Positions 1 through 8,724 of a DNA stretch of 64,000 bases are shown in pieces (positions within the stretch are counted from its first letter, which is position 1; each line of letters starts with the position of its first letter). The translations under genes were made by a program, and so were the position numbers. The notes below the pieces were generated by a model, which was not told the DNA's origin, ran no database searches, and was given only the letters and a program-made list of their open reading frames with translations. Source of the stretch: Bacillota bacterium (GTDB lineage Bacteria; Bacillota; Clostridia; Christensenellales; Aristaeellaceae); the NCBI GenBank assembly GCA_023416585.1, contig JAEZHM010000040.1, positions 62,001-126,000 of the forward strand, read 5' to 3'.

Positions 1-810
1 CACAGACACCGGGTTTTGCTGACGCATCAGATCCGCCGCCATCTCCGCATCCTGGGAGTCACGAATGAGGTTGGCAAGCATTGTTGCCTGGTTGATGTAG
101 CGGTACAGCGTGTACTGCAGCGTATTCAGCTTGCTTGTAGTCATATAGATCAGATTATCCTGGAAGGCATTCCATTGGCCGACCGCAGAAAAGGTTAGGA
201 TTGTTGCGATGATCGGCATGATGATTGGAAGCACTACCAGGCAGAAAATTTTAAACGGGCCGGCCCCGTCTACCTGCGCCGCCTCCTGCAAAGACGCAGG
301 CGTGGATTCGATATAGGTTTTGACCAGGATCATGCTATACGGCGAAACAATGGCGGGCAGGATGTACACCCAGAAGTTGTTGATCAGGCCCAGCATGTAA
401 ATGTTCATATAGGCCGGAATCAAGCCGGCGCTGAAATACATGGTCACGATAACAAACCGGTACCAGAGCTTGCGCCTCCAAAAGTTTTGTTTGGAAAACA
501 GATATCCCAGAAAAGCGGATGCCAGCACGGTACAGGCGGAGCCTATCACTGTACGCGCAACGGAAATGAACATGGCATTTCCTAATCCGGGCAGCTTTAA
601 CACATCGCCATAATTGCTCAAATGCAGCCCCCGCGGAATCCAGGTAATATCGCCTGCGGCGCTGAGGTTGTTTGCGCTCAGGGAATTGATGATAAGGTAA
701 TAAAACGGGTACAGGCATACAAAAGTCAGCACTAGATAGAGGATGGTATTCAAGAAATCAAACGCAGACGCAGCGCGCGTTCTTCTTCCAACGTGACGGT
801 AAGCACCCAT
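1..810 (-). CDS. CUT1 sugar ABC transporter permease, LplC type (3' end off window)
   Basis: This is an integral membrane subunit of a carbohydrate ABC importer of the LplC/YtcP (MalG-like) family. The reading frame opens at an ATG at 810 and stays open to base 1, giving 270 codons where the family usually has about 295, so roughly the last 25 residues lie outside the window. Hydrophobic segments are visible near residues 22-42, 80-105 and 115-135. The cytoplasmic EAA loop, QEAAQVDGAG, is at about 175-184 and contacts the ATPase. It follows the LplB-type permease with only 16 bases between them and belongs to the same minus-strand operon as the GH38 gene. The cognate solute-binding protein is probably beyond base 1. 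The substrate cannot be read from sequence; large oligosaccharides are typical for the family. Confidence 0.9.
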   Translation of the reverse strand, partial: MGAYRHVGRRTRAASAFDFLNTILYLVLTFVCLYPFYYLIINSLSANNLSAAGDITWIPRGLHLSNYGDVLKLPGLGNAMFISVARTVIGSACTVLASAFLGYLFSKQNFWRRKLWYRFVIVTMYFSAGLIPAYMNIYMLGLINNFWVYILPAIVSPYSMILVKTYIESTPASLQEAAQVDGAGPFKIFCLVVLPIIMPIIATILTFSAVGQWNAFQDNLIYMTTSKLNTLQYTLYRYINQATMLANLIRDSQDAEMAADLMRQQNPVSV

Positions 811-826
811 ACTTCCATCCCTTTTC

Positions 827-1789
827 TCAAATGATCGTTTCTCCGCGTACCAACCGTGACAGCCCGTTCACAGAAAACAACAGTGCCAGGCTGACAAAGG
901 ACTTGAGCATGCTGATGGCCGTTGCCAGTGAGATGGAGCCATTGCCGATGCCGATGTTATATACGTACAGATCCAGCACTTCCAGGCTCTTTTGGGTGAT
1001 CGCGTTCTGGAAAACAAAATACTGCTCCATGCCGTTGTTCAGGAAATTTGCAATGGATAGCAGAAGAAGCACAAAGTATGTAGGCAGAAGCCCGGGGATG
1101 GTCACGTTCCATATGCAGCGGAAGCGCCCCGCGCCATCCACCGTGGCAGCTTCATACAGCGCCTGGTCTATGCCGGCCATTGCGGCCAGATACATGATGG
1201 CGTTCCAGCCGATGTTCTTCCATACGCTCCACGCCACCATCTTCAGCCATACATTGGAACCGGACGCAAGCCAATTGACCGGCTTATCAATTATGCCAAG
1301 CGATAGCAGCAATTTGTTGTAAACGCCCGTGTTATAAGAAAAGAGGGCAAACGCCATGGAATAAATCAGTACCCAGCCGATGAAATGCGGCAGTGTCGTC
1401 ATGGATTGAATGAACTTCTTCAGGCGTGCGCTTCTGATTTCGCCCAGAAACACGGCAAAGATAACTGGCAGCAACGAAGAAAGAATGTTCAATCCGCTGA
1501 TGGCAAACGTGTTTTTCAACACGCGAACCGTTTCACGCACCTGCGCTTTATTGGAAAAAAGAAACCCAAACCACTTGAAGGAAACAAAATCGCAGTTCTC
1601 CAACCGGAAACCCGGCTGATAATCGTAGAAGGCATAGCGCCATCCCCATAACGGAAGATAAGAAAACACAAACACAAGCGCTAGAAACGGTATTGCCATG
1701 AGGAATAATTGCCGGCCTTCCCTTTCCATGCAGGTTCGCCTGTGTGCCGGCGCCGACTTTTTGAAGAATCGCTTGGAAGTTCCAATCAC
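827..1789 (-). CDS. CUT1 sugar ABC transporter permease, LplB type
   Basis: This is a 320-residue inner-membrane permease of the LplB/YteP (MalF-like) family and the partner of the LplC-type protein downstream. Residues 28-50 form the first membrane helix. The EAA loop, YEAATVDGAGRF, is at about 211-222 and is followed by PGLLPTYFVLLLL, a typical arrangement. The start is a GTG at 1789, chosen because GGAGGTG lies eight bases upstream on this strand. It lies 27 bases after the GH38 stop codon, so glycosidase and transporter are probably co-transcribed. Length and motif order match the family; the sugar transported is unknown. Confidence 0.92.
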   Translation of the reverse strand: MIGTSKRFFKKSAPAHRRTCMEREGRQLFLMAIPFLALVFVFSYLPLWGWRYAFYDYQPGFRLENCDFVSFKWFGFLFSNKAQVRETVRVLKNTFAISGLNILSSLLPVIFAVFLGEIRSARLKKFIQSMTTLPHFIGWVLIYSMAFALFSYNTGVYNKLLLSLGIIDKPVNWLASGSNVWLKMVAWSVWKNIGWNAIMYLAAMAGIDQALYEAATVDGAGRFRCIWNVTIPGLLPTYFVLLLLSIANFLNNGMEQYFVFQNAITQKSLEVLDLYVYNIGIGNGSISLATAISMLKSFVSLALLFSVNGLSRLVRGETII

Positions 1790-1816
1790 GGATTCCCACC
1801 TCCGGTCAGCGTTTCA

Positions 1817-4321
1817 TTATTTTTCCCTGGTGTCTGTAAGCAGCACGGTTTTGATCTCAAATGCGCCCAGTGTGTCCAGCGGTTCAGCAGCGGGTGTTTC
1901 GTTCATGTTGACGCACAAGACGGGGGTAAAGCCCAAGCTGGTTTGGATCTTAAGCGGACATGCATCCGGCGTTGGATTATACAGGCGCGCGACAACGCCA
2001 TCCCGCGTTGCGGCGGGAGCCAGCACGGTGAGTATGCCGCTGCCCTCTGTCTTTACCCAGCTTATATCTGCCGGTTCTCCGGAAGCGCCTTCGCCCTTAC
2101 GCACATACACGGGGTGGCGCCTTTCCCAGGGCATGCGCGCGGCTTGCTTCCAGCTGCCCTTCCCCGAAGTGAAGCAGAACTCGAAGTCTGTCTGTCCGGC
2201 ATTGGTAAAGCGGTAATCTCTTTCCGCGCCGTTGCGCACATCCCGGGCAAGAATCACATATGCGCTGCCTGGAATGAAGTCTAAGGCCGATTGATTGGAA
2301 GCGGCCATCAGGAAGCCGTCGTCTTCCTCCACGGCGAAAAAGCCTTGCGCTTCGCGATACCGGTGGAACAGTTCAAGGGAAATTTCATCGCTTCCGAAGC
2401 TGGGAGTTTCTTTTTCCATATACTTGCCATACTCCTGTGCTCCGTAAGGCGTGCCATATATGATTTTGCTATCAGGTCCCCGGCGGCATAAAGCCATTTT
2501 GATCTGAACATCCGGCGTTCCGGGCCAGTTGTAACTTAAGTTTATCAGGAACTGTTTTTTATCGCTTAACAGTGTCAGCGTTTGATATACCTTAACATCC
2601 AGGATCTCGGTGATAATCTCGATCTGTGTCAGCAGTGCATCTGAGCGCTTGATGCGGACGGAGCGGACGTTGTTGCCGGACATGTCCAACAGTTCCTTTT
2701 CTGCCTGACTCTCGCTCCCGCCAAGGGAAGTATCCCTGAGCGCCAGCAGCATCAAAACATTTCCGTCCCGCATCCATTCCTTACCGGCCTGATTATCATA
2801 CAGGCTTTGGATACATCCGGTTTCCTTGTCCACCGACAGCCGATAGAATTTGTTTTCCACTGTTAAGGTTTTTTCTGTATCGCAAATCTGGGTATGATTT
2901 TCCAGTGGAGCAGATCCATGCCTGATTTTGTAGCTTGACATACCCATTGAAGGAATATCCCGCGCAAGGAATTGCCAGCCTTGAGATGTCTTAACCAGCG
3001 GAGATTCGCGCCCCTGTGTGTCCACGGCGACATTGCCCGCGCCAAGCATATCCTGCGGCACGGTAACCACTTCATCTCGCTCCCAGTTCATGGTATTGAA
3101 AACAGAAACCATGTCTCCGCTGGTTTGCGTGTATTTGGCCAGCGCGGCAAGGCTGAAATCAATCAGCGCATCGGCGATCTTCAATGAGGCGCGCTTATAG
3201 ATCATGCGGTCAAACTCGCTTTGCGCCCCCTCCACGCCGCCGAAATTGTGATCCTGCGTTATGACCTGCAGCCGCCAGGCATATTCGATCCAGCCTGAAA
3301 CCGTATCGGGCGTCATTTCAAGATCGAAGTAGCGGCGCTCGCCTCCGTTACCGCCTGGATCCTTCAGCGGATGCTTCTTGAAGCTGAGCGATACCGGCAA
3401 TCCCTTAAGGCCACAGATGGTTGCCAGCTTTTCAGCATCCGTCAGCTTGCGTTCAACCTGTTTATCCAAAAGATAAAACTGAACATTCATGGCCGAGCCG
3501 TGATGCCCCCACCGGGAGGGGAACTCCCCGCTCAGACAGCTAAGGCCGGTGACGGGCATCCGCTCCAACACACGGCGGGCATTCACCAGCTCAAAGTGAT
3601 ACTCCGGGTAGCGCGTTTCCAATTCTTTAAGAAAGGCTCCAATCTCATAGGACACGGCATGCGTCCCAACCCGGGCGATAAAAGTGCCGGCCGCGCCCAT
3701 ATCACCCGCGGAGCACCCCAGCAATATCACGTCGGACGCGATATTCTTTTTGGTTTCACCAAAGCGGGAAACAACCTGATCTACATCATAATAAGCGTAA
3801 TGGCCAGGGAAATTGTACATGATGATCTCCGTGCCATCCAGCCCGCGCCAGCGGAAGCGTGATCCGTTTTTGAAGCCGCGCGCGGAAAGATAATAATTGA
3901 CACCCGACTTTTTATAGATTTGCGGGGTCTGTTCGGCAAATCCGGGCAAATCGGGATGACAGCATAGATCGCAATCAAGACCCAGGATTTCCTGAATGAT
4001 CTTGCGCCCATACAGCACATTGCGCACCAGCGACTCGCCGCCCACATGGTTTTCCAAACGGTCGGAATAGCTGGCGGCCATCTCAAACTGCCCTCTTATA
4101 AAGGCCTCTTTCAGTGCCGGCATACGGTGGGGATAGTGCGCGGCGTAATATTCCAGAAAGCGTGCCGTTTCTATCATAAAATGAAAGGTGGGTTCATTCT
4201 GGGAGCGTGTCAGCGCGTTGTCGATAATCGCAGCGCCTTTGCTTAAACAATCCGCCTGGGCTCCGATCCAGTACAAATCCAAGTGGGATGAATGCAGCAC
4301 ATATACGTCTGTCTTTTTCAT
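1817..4321 (-). CDS. Glycoside hydrolase family 38, alpha-mannosidase-like
   Basis: This 834-residue cytoplasmic enzyme (no signal peptide) is expected to remove alpha-mannose or a related sugar from imported oligosaccharides. The N-terminal metal-binding motif SSHLDLYW is at residues 11-18, with H13 and D15. A second motif, HPDLPGFAEQTPQI, at 122-135 places the likely nucleophile at D124, matching the D-x-x-G...PQI pattern of GH38. The middle helical domain and the C-terminal beta domain fill the rest, as in full-length family members. The start ATG is preceded by GAGAGGTGA. It is the first gene of an operon with the LplB and LplC permeases, which suggests that its substrate enters through that transporter. 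A consensus promoter and an operator-like dyad lie upstream at 4437-4494. Confidence 0.9.
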   Translation of the reverse strand: MKKTDVYVLHSSHLDLYWIGAQADCLSKGAAIIDNALTRSQNEPTFHFMIETARFLEYYAAHYPHRMPALKEAFIRGQFEMAASYSDRLENHVGGESLVRNVLYGRKIIQEILGLDCDLCCHPDLPGFAEQTPQIYKKSGVNYYLSARGFKNGSRFRWRGLDGTEIIMYNFPGHYAYYDVDQVVSRFGETKKNIASDVILLGCSAGDMGAAGTFIARVGTHAVSYEIGAFLKELETRYPEYHFELVNARRVLERMPVTGLSCLSGEFPSRWGHHGSAMNVQFYLLDKQVERKLTDAEKLATICGLKGLPVSLSFKKHPLKDPGGNGGERRYFDLEMTPDTVSGWIEYAWRLQVITQDHNFGGVEGAQSEFDRMIYKRASLKIADALIDFSLAALAKYTQTSGDMVSVFNTMNWERDEVVTVPQDMLGAGNVAVDTQGRESPLVKTSQGWQFLARDIPSMGMSSYKIRHGSAPLENHTQICDTEKTLTVENKFYRLSVDKETGCIQSLYDNQAGKEWMRDGNVLMLLALRDTSLGGSESQAEKELLDMSGNNVRSVRIKRSDALLTQIEIITEILDVKVYQTLTLLSDKKQFLINLSYNWPGTPDVQIKMALCRRGPDSKIIYGTPYGAQEYGKYMEKETPSFGSDEISLELFHRYREAQGFFAVEEDDGFLMAASNQSALDFIPGSAYVILARDVRNGAERDYRFTNAGQTDFEFCFTSGKGSWKQAARMPWERRHPVYVRKGEGASGEPADISWVKTEGSGILTVLAPAATRDGVVARLYNPTPDACPLKIQTSLGFTPVLCVNMNETPAAEPLDTLGAFEIKTVLLTDTREK

Positions 4322-4436
4322 AGGTCACCTCTCCCTGTTATTTTCCACATGACTATCCTGCTTAACGGTGCCAGGATACTTGTGGAAGGATGGTCTTGGC
4401 CTGCGAGTCCGCTCAGTTTATGGTCATAATGCACAG

Positions 4437-4494
4437 AATGGTAAAGTTACCATTTGGTTTATATTGATTATAACATCGGTTTTTGGTTTGTCAA
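4437..4494 (-). promoter_or_regulatory. Sigma-A promoter and dyad operator of the GH38-LplB-LplC operon
   Basis: Read on the minus strand, TTGACA (4489-4494) and TATAAT (4467-4472) are separated by 16 bases, a near-consensus promoter about 140 bases before the GH38 start. Just downstream of the expected start point is a perfect dyad, AATGGTAA-AG-TTACCATT (4437-4454). Its position fits a repressor that blocks transcription. No regulator gene adjoins it in the window, so the binding protein is unknown. Confidence 0.75.
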
Positions 4495-4631
4495 CCACTC
4501 CATAAAGAAAATTGTTTAGCGTTTCGAGGCATAGCATGTAAGTCGCAAAAGGCAATGCATTCAGGGCGGCGATAGCATGCCTTAATTTGCAATACCCTTC
4601 AGAATGATTGCAACATGGGAAAAGCATCACA

Positions 4632-4662
4632 ATAGAAAAGCCTGCCCGTAAGGAGGGCAGGA
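4632..4662 (-). terminator. Hairpin followed by a T-rich run on the minus strand
   Basis: CCTGCCC (4642-4648) pairs with GGGCAGG (4656-4662). Read on the minus strand the stem is followed by CTTTTCTATT. It lies upstream of the GH38 promoter inside the roughly 500-base divergent gap (4322-4819) and does not follow any gene, so it may stop antisense transcription coming from the GH94 side. No convincing coding sequence was seen in this gap. Confidence 0.4.
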
Positions 4663-4714
4663 GGATGAAATGCTGTATGGGATAACACATGCTTTAGGGA
4701 AAGCCTCATTTGGC

Positions 4715-4799
4715 TTGCGTTAAGCGGTCTATTGTGCTATGATAGGCAAAACATGGAAGAAAAGATACGGCATTTTATACCCAAAATCTAAAACGTTTT
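4715..4799 (+). promoter_or_regulatory. Promoter and CRE/LacI-like palindrome of the GH94 gene
   Basis: TTGCGT (4715-4720) and TATGAT (4738-4743) are separated by 17 bases and point toward the GH94 gene. The palindrome AAAACGTTTT (4790-4799) with flanking T and A bases lies about 40 bases downstream and just before the ribosome site. It resembles half of a catabolite-response or LacI-family operator. The assignment of the binding protein is an inference. Confidence 0.55.
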
Positions 4800-4819
4800 C
4801 GTAGGTGGGAGGGTCTTCT

Positions 4820-7210
4820 ATGCAACACGGGTACTTTGATGAAAAGGCCAGGGAATATGTCATTACCAACCCCGACACGCCCGCGCCGTGGGCCAACTAC
4901 CTGGGTTCGCCGGAATACGGGGCGATCATCACCGTGAACGCCGGCGGCTACAGCTTTGTCAAATCAGGCGCCGGCGGGCGGATTCTGCGTTACACGTTCA
5001 ACCAGTTTGATGAGCCGGGCCGCTACCTGTATTTGCGGGATGACGAAACCGGTGATTTTTGGTCGGCCACATGGAAGCCTGTTAAAAAGCCGCTGACGGA
5101 CTACAAGACAATCTGCCGCCATGGCACCGCCTATACTGAATTTGAAAGCGTGTACGCGGGTATCCGCACATGCGCGCTGTACTATGTGCCCATGGGCGCA
5201 ACCCATGAGGTGTGGCGGCTGAGCATTGAGAATACGGGTGACAAGCCCCGCACCGTCTCCGCGTTCAGCTACTGCGAGTTTACCAACGAAAACAATTACG
5301 AGCAGGACATGGTTAACCTGCAATACACGCAATTCATCAGCCGTACGGAATTTAACAGCGACCATATCCTTCAGCACATCAACGAATACTGGGATGCCAA
5401 AGTCGGCTTTTCCAACGGCCGGGAACGCTTTTTTGGCCTTGCCGGCGCGCATGTTGCAAGCTTTACCGGCAGCCGCGAATCGTTTTTGGGCCGGAACCGC
5501 TTCCATGCGCCGCAGGCCTTGCTGGATGGCCGCTGTGACTTAACTCAGTGCTACAACGGTAATCCTTGCGGCGCGCTGCACGCCGCGCTCACGCTTGCCC
5601 CTCATGAAAAGCGCACATTGGTGTTCCTGCTTGGCCAAAAGACGGAAGAGGAAGCGCGCGCGCTTTTGGACCTCTATGGTGTAAGCCCTGCCGCCGTCGT
5701 TGATGCGGAGCTGAAAACGTTGAAATCCTACTGGCATAACGAGCTGGAAGGCTTGCAGGTAAATACGCCGGATCATGCTTTCAATGTGATGGTCAACACA
5801 TGGAACGCCTACCAATGCTTCACCACCGTGGTGTGGAGCCGCGCAGCCTCGCTTATGTACTGCGGCCAGCGCAACGGCTACGGCTACCGCGATACCGTGC
5901 AGGATATACAAGGCATCATCCATCTTGACCCTGCGATGGCTAAAAAGCAGCTTACCTTTATGCTCTCCGCACAGGTGCATCACGGCGCGGGCCTGCCATT
6001 GGTCAAGTACAGCCACAACCCCGGCCATGAGGATACGCCCGAGCAGGAAAGCTATGTCAAGGAGACCGGCCACCCCCATTACCGCGCGGATGACGCGCTG
6101 TGGCTGTTCCCCACGGTGTACAAGTATGTGGCTGAGACTGGCGACCTAAAGTATCTAAACGAGGTGATCCCTTTTGCGGACAAGGAGGAGGGCACGGTCA
6201 TCACTCACCTGCGCCGTGCCATACAATTCAGCATGACGCATCTGGGCCCGCACGGCATGCCTGCCGGACTGCACGCGGATTGGAACGATTGCCTGCGCCT
6301 GGGGGAAAAGGGCGAAAGCACGTTTGTGGCCTTCCAATTGTACTATGCCATGCGCCTTATGCTTGAATTGGATAAGGGTGACGCCGCTTATACCGCTTAT
6401 CTTAATGAGGAAAGCGCCAAGCTGTTAAAAGCGATCAACGAATTCTGCTTTGAGGGTGACCGGTTCATCCGCGGGTTCACCGAGGCAGGTGCGGTCATCG
6501 GCAGCAAGGAACACAAGGAAGCCGCCATGTGGCTCAACCCCCAAAGCTGGGCTGTGATAAGCCGTGCCGCGAAAGGAAGCCAGGCGGAGGCAATTATGCA
6601 AACTGCCTTTGACAAGCTCAACACTCCCTACGGCATGCAGATCATGGCGCCCTCCTACCGCTACGAGGCGTTCGACGGCGCGCGGATGCTGCTGTTCAAC
6701 CCCGGAACAAAGGAAAACGGCAGCGTGTTCTGCCAAATACAAGGCTGGGCGATCCTGGCGGAGGCGCTGCTTGGCCACGGCAGCCGTGCCTTCCAAGTTT
6801 TCAAGGAATCCTCCCCGGCCAGCTTTAATGAAAAGGCAGACCTGCGCGTGATCGAACCATATGTGCACGGGCAGTTCATTGAAGGTTCAGAAAGCCCCTT
6901 CGCCGGGCGCGGTCACGTGCACTGGCTCACCGGCACCGCATCAACTGTGATGGTAGGCTGTGTGGAGGGAATATTGGGCCTTCGGCCAACGCTAGATGGC
7001 CTTGTGGTATCGCCATCAATTCCTAAAGAATGGGCGGGCTTCACCATGCGCAAGGTATTTCGCGGCAAATCGCTGCGCATCACCGTGGATAATACGGCGC
7101 ACCGTGAAAGCGGCGTGACCCGGCTTGTGTTAAACGGTAAGGAGCGTTTGCCAGGGATGATCCGCGACGAGGAACTTGAGGAAGAGAACGATTTGCTTGT
7201 GGTTATGTAA
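4820..7210 (+). CDS. Glycoside hydrolase family 94 phosphorylase (cellobiose phosphorylase-like)
   Basis: This enzyme of about 796 residues is expected to cleave a beta-linked disaccharide with phosphate, giving a sugar 1-phosphate in the cytoplasm. The N-terminal beta-sandwich begins with YFDEKAREYVITNPDTPAPW, typical of cellobiose, laminaribiose and chitobiose phosphorylases. The (alpha/alpha)6 domain contains GYGYRDTVQD near residue 353 and HADWNDCL near 485-492, whose first Asp is the general acid in GH94. No signal peptide is present. The ATG at 4820 is preferred over an upstream in-frame GTG at 4805 because GGGAGGG sits six to seven bases before it. It is divergent from the GH38 operon, so the two may be co-regulated for glycan use. 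The exact disaccharide is not decided by the motifs seen. Confidence 0.88.
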   Translation: MQHGYFDEKAREYVITNPDTPAPWANYLGSPEYGAIITVNAGGYSFVKSGAGGRILRYTFNQFDEPGRYLYLRDDETGDFWSATWKPVKKPLTDYKTICRHGTAYTEFESVYAGIRTCALYYVPMGATHEVWRLSIENTGDKPRTVSAFSYCEFTNENNYEQDMVNLQYTQFISRTEFNSDHILQHINEYWDAKVGFSNGRERFFGLAGAHVASFTGSRESFLGRNRFHAPQALLDGRCDLTQCYNGNPCGALHAALTLAPHEKRTLVFLLGQKTEEEARALLDLYGVSPAAVVDAELKTLKSYWHNELEGLQVNTPDHAFNVMVNTWNAYQCFTTVVWSRAASLMYCGQRNGYGYRDTVQDIQGIIHLDPAMAKKQLTFMLSAQVHHGAGLPLVKYSHNPGHEDTPEQESYVKETGHPHYRADDALWLFPTVYKYVAETGDLKYLNEVIPFADKEEGTVITHLRRAIQFSMTHLGPHGMPAGLHADWNDCLRLGEKGESTFVAFQLYYAMRLMLELDKGDAAYTAYLNEESAKLLKAINEFCFEGDRFIRGFTEAGAVIGSKEHKEAAMWLNPQSWAVISRAAKGSQAEAIMQTAFDKLNTPYGMQIMAPSYRYEAFDGARMLLFNPGTKENGSVFCQIQGWAILAEALLGHGSRAFQVFKESSPASFNEKADLRVIEPYVHGQFIEGSESPFAGRGHVHWLTGTASTVMVGCVEGILGLRPTLDGLVVSPSIPKEWAGFTMRKVFRGKSLRITVDNTAHRESGVTRLVLNGKERLPGMIRDEELEEENDLLVVM

Positions 7211-7236
7211 TGGCGTTAAGGCATTAAGCGCATCTT

Positions 7237-7885
7237 TTACTCCTTCCGCCGCCTGCGGGCGGCACCATTCCATCTTGCTCAATCAACGCGCTGACTCGCT
7301 GCCGGTCGTATCGCTTGTTTCGCCAGCCTCCTTCACCCCTCCCTTATCCGCCACCGGTGGGGGTAGTGTTCCGGAGCCACTGGCGGCACCTCGGTTACGA
7401 AGCCTCCAGGAGGGAGCCTCTATCAAAGCCTTCCCCTTGAGGGCTCCGAAGCCGAAGCGCCGCCAGTGGCGGATGAAGCGAGGTGGAGGAGGCTGGCGAA
7501 ACGAGCGGCGGAAGCAAGCCCCGCCCTACGGCAGGCGGGGCGCAGCGAACACCGCGACGATTGAGCCAGATGGAATAGGTGGCGCGCACGCCGGATGAGG
7601 TGTTTGGTCCCCAATATTTGTTCAGCTATCACCACCTCATCAGTCTCCTTCGTCTTAAGCTTGCCACTCGGCTTGCTCAATCGTCGCACCAGTTCGCTGG
7701 CGCTTCTGGCGCTCGTTTCGCAAGCTTCCTCTTCTTCGCTTCATCCGCCACTGGCGGCGCGAAGACTCGGAACTCAAGGGGAAGCCATGTCGCTGTCGAG
7801 CGGAGCGAGACTGAGGATTGGCACGTTCGCAGTGCGAAGATTGAGCCAGATGGGATTACTGTCGCCGCAGCGACGGAAGGAGTAA
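7237..7885. repeat. Composite GC-rich inverted repeat (copy 1, long form)
   Basis: This 649-base non-coding block starts with TTACTCCTTCCGCCGCC and ends with the inverse CGACGGAAGGAGTAA, so its tips are inverted repeats. Further in, GCTCAATC near the left end is matched by GATTGAGCC near the right end, and CGCCAGCCTCCTTC is matched by GGAGGAGGCTGGCG around 7490. The centre has CTCCAGGAGGGAGCC-type stems. The same building blocks recur at 13201, 20749 and 24420. Open frames here are by-products of the GC-rich inverted arms. The block fills most of the gap between the GH94 gene and the tetR gene. Confidence 0.75.
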
Positions 7886-7970
7886 CCACTAAGGCAATAC
7901 GATATTTGTATTGATACGAGCCGGTCGTTGAAAAAACATGTATATTCATCTGGAAAACATAAAAAAAGTC

Positions 7971-8013
7971 TTGACAAGTGAATACGTCAACCCTATAATG
8001 AACACTGTTCACT
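7971..8013 (+). promoter_or_regulatory. tetR promoter with overlapping operator
   Basis: TTGACA (7971-7976) and TATAAT (7994-7999) are separated by exactly 17 bases. Immediately after the -10 box lies AATGAAC-ACT-GTTCACT (7997-8013), a seven-base dyad with one mismatch. The same dyad, perfect, is found at 8631-8647 downstream of the tetR gene. Binding here would cover the transcription start, so the TetR protein probably represses itself. Confidence 0.85.
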
Positions 8014-8027
8014 TTGGGAGGTGGATC

Positions 8028-8585
8028 ATGAATAACGTCGCGACGTCAAAAGAAGCATTACTTGATATAAGCATCCGCTTGGCATCGGAAAAGGGCTTCA
8101 GTTCTCTCAATATTCGGGACATTGCAAAAAATGGCGGCGTCTCTGTGGGCTGTGTCTACAATTACTTTCCGTCAAAGGCAAGCCTTGTAGCCGCAACGGT
8201 TGAAAAAATTTGGGAGAGCATATTCCATCATGCAAACCTAAGCGGTCAGCCGGCGGGGTTTCTAGGATGTGTGCGCTGGATTTTTGACAGCATTCAAAGC
8301 GGTTCAGAGCGGTATCCAACCTTTTTCACCCTGCACGCCATGAGCTTTACCGCCAGGGAAATTGGCGATGGCCGCGCGGTGATGAACCAGTTTTTTGAAC
8401 ATATGAAACGTGGGCTGCTTCAGGCCCTTCAGGACGATCCGGACATTCGGAAGGATGTATTCCATGAAGGCTTTTCGAAGAGTGACTATGTCAGTTTTAT
8501 CTTTGACAATTTGATCATGCTGTCTATGAAGCAAGTGCCATCGTGCGAATTTCTGCTTAAGCTTATTCAAAGGTCAATTTACTAA
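8028..8585 (+). CDS. TetR-family transcriptional regulator
   Basis: This is a 185-residue DNA-binding repressor. The N-terminal helix-turn-helix is at about residues 21-46 (LNIRDIAKNGGVSVGCVYNY then FPSKASL), the classic TetR pattern with Y-x-Y-F-x-S/N-K. The remainder is the helical ligand-binding domain, whose ligand cannot be inferred. The ATG at 8028 is preferred because GGGAGGTGG precedes it; longer forms would start inside the promoter. It probably binds the AGTGAAC-n3-GTTCACT dyads before its own gene and before the membrane protein gene, giving a two-gene self-contained circuit. Confidence 0.9.
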   Translation: MNNVATSKEALLDISIRLASEKGFSSLNIRDIAKNGGVSVGCVYNYFPSKASLVAATVEKIWESIFHHANLSGQPAGFLGCVRWIFDSIQSGSERYPTFFTLHAMSFTAREIGDGRAVMNQFFEHMKRGLLQALQDDPDIRKDVFHEGFSKSDYVSFIFDNLIMLSMKQVPSCEFLLKLIQRSIY

Positions 8586-8630
8586 ACCGCCGATTCGCCT
8601 GCCATACAGGCAGGCATTTAAAGGAGCTAA

Positions 8631-8647
8631 AGTGAACGGTGTTCACT
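8631..8647 (+). promoter_or_regulatory. Second TetR-type operator, perfect dyad
   Basis: AGTGAACGGTGTTCACT is a perfect seven-base inverted repeat with a three-base centre, lying between the tetR stop and the membrane-protein gene. It matches the dyad on the tetR promoter, so the same repressor probably controls both genes. A clear -35/-10 pair next to it was not identified. Confidence 0.75.
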
Positions 8648-8724
8648 ATATCCGGGTACGTAAACCTCATGACAATCCAGCCCGACCGGTTTGATTGAAT
8701 AGGGATAGGAAAGGAAGATCGAAT

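Noticed and set aside
4424..4690. Minus-strand ORF of 88 codons in the GH38/GH94 gap
   Set aside because: It overlaps the GH38 promoter and operator and has no domain or convincing ribosome site.
7176..7914. Several ORFs of 60-140 codons inside the composite repeat
   Set aside because: They arise from GC-rich inverted arms, change with each repeat copy and lack ribosome sites.
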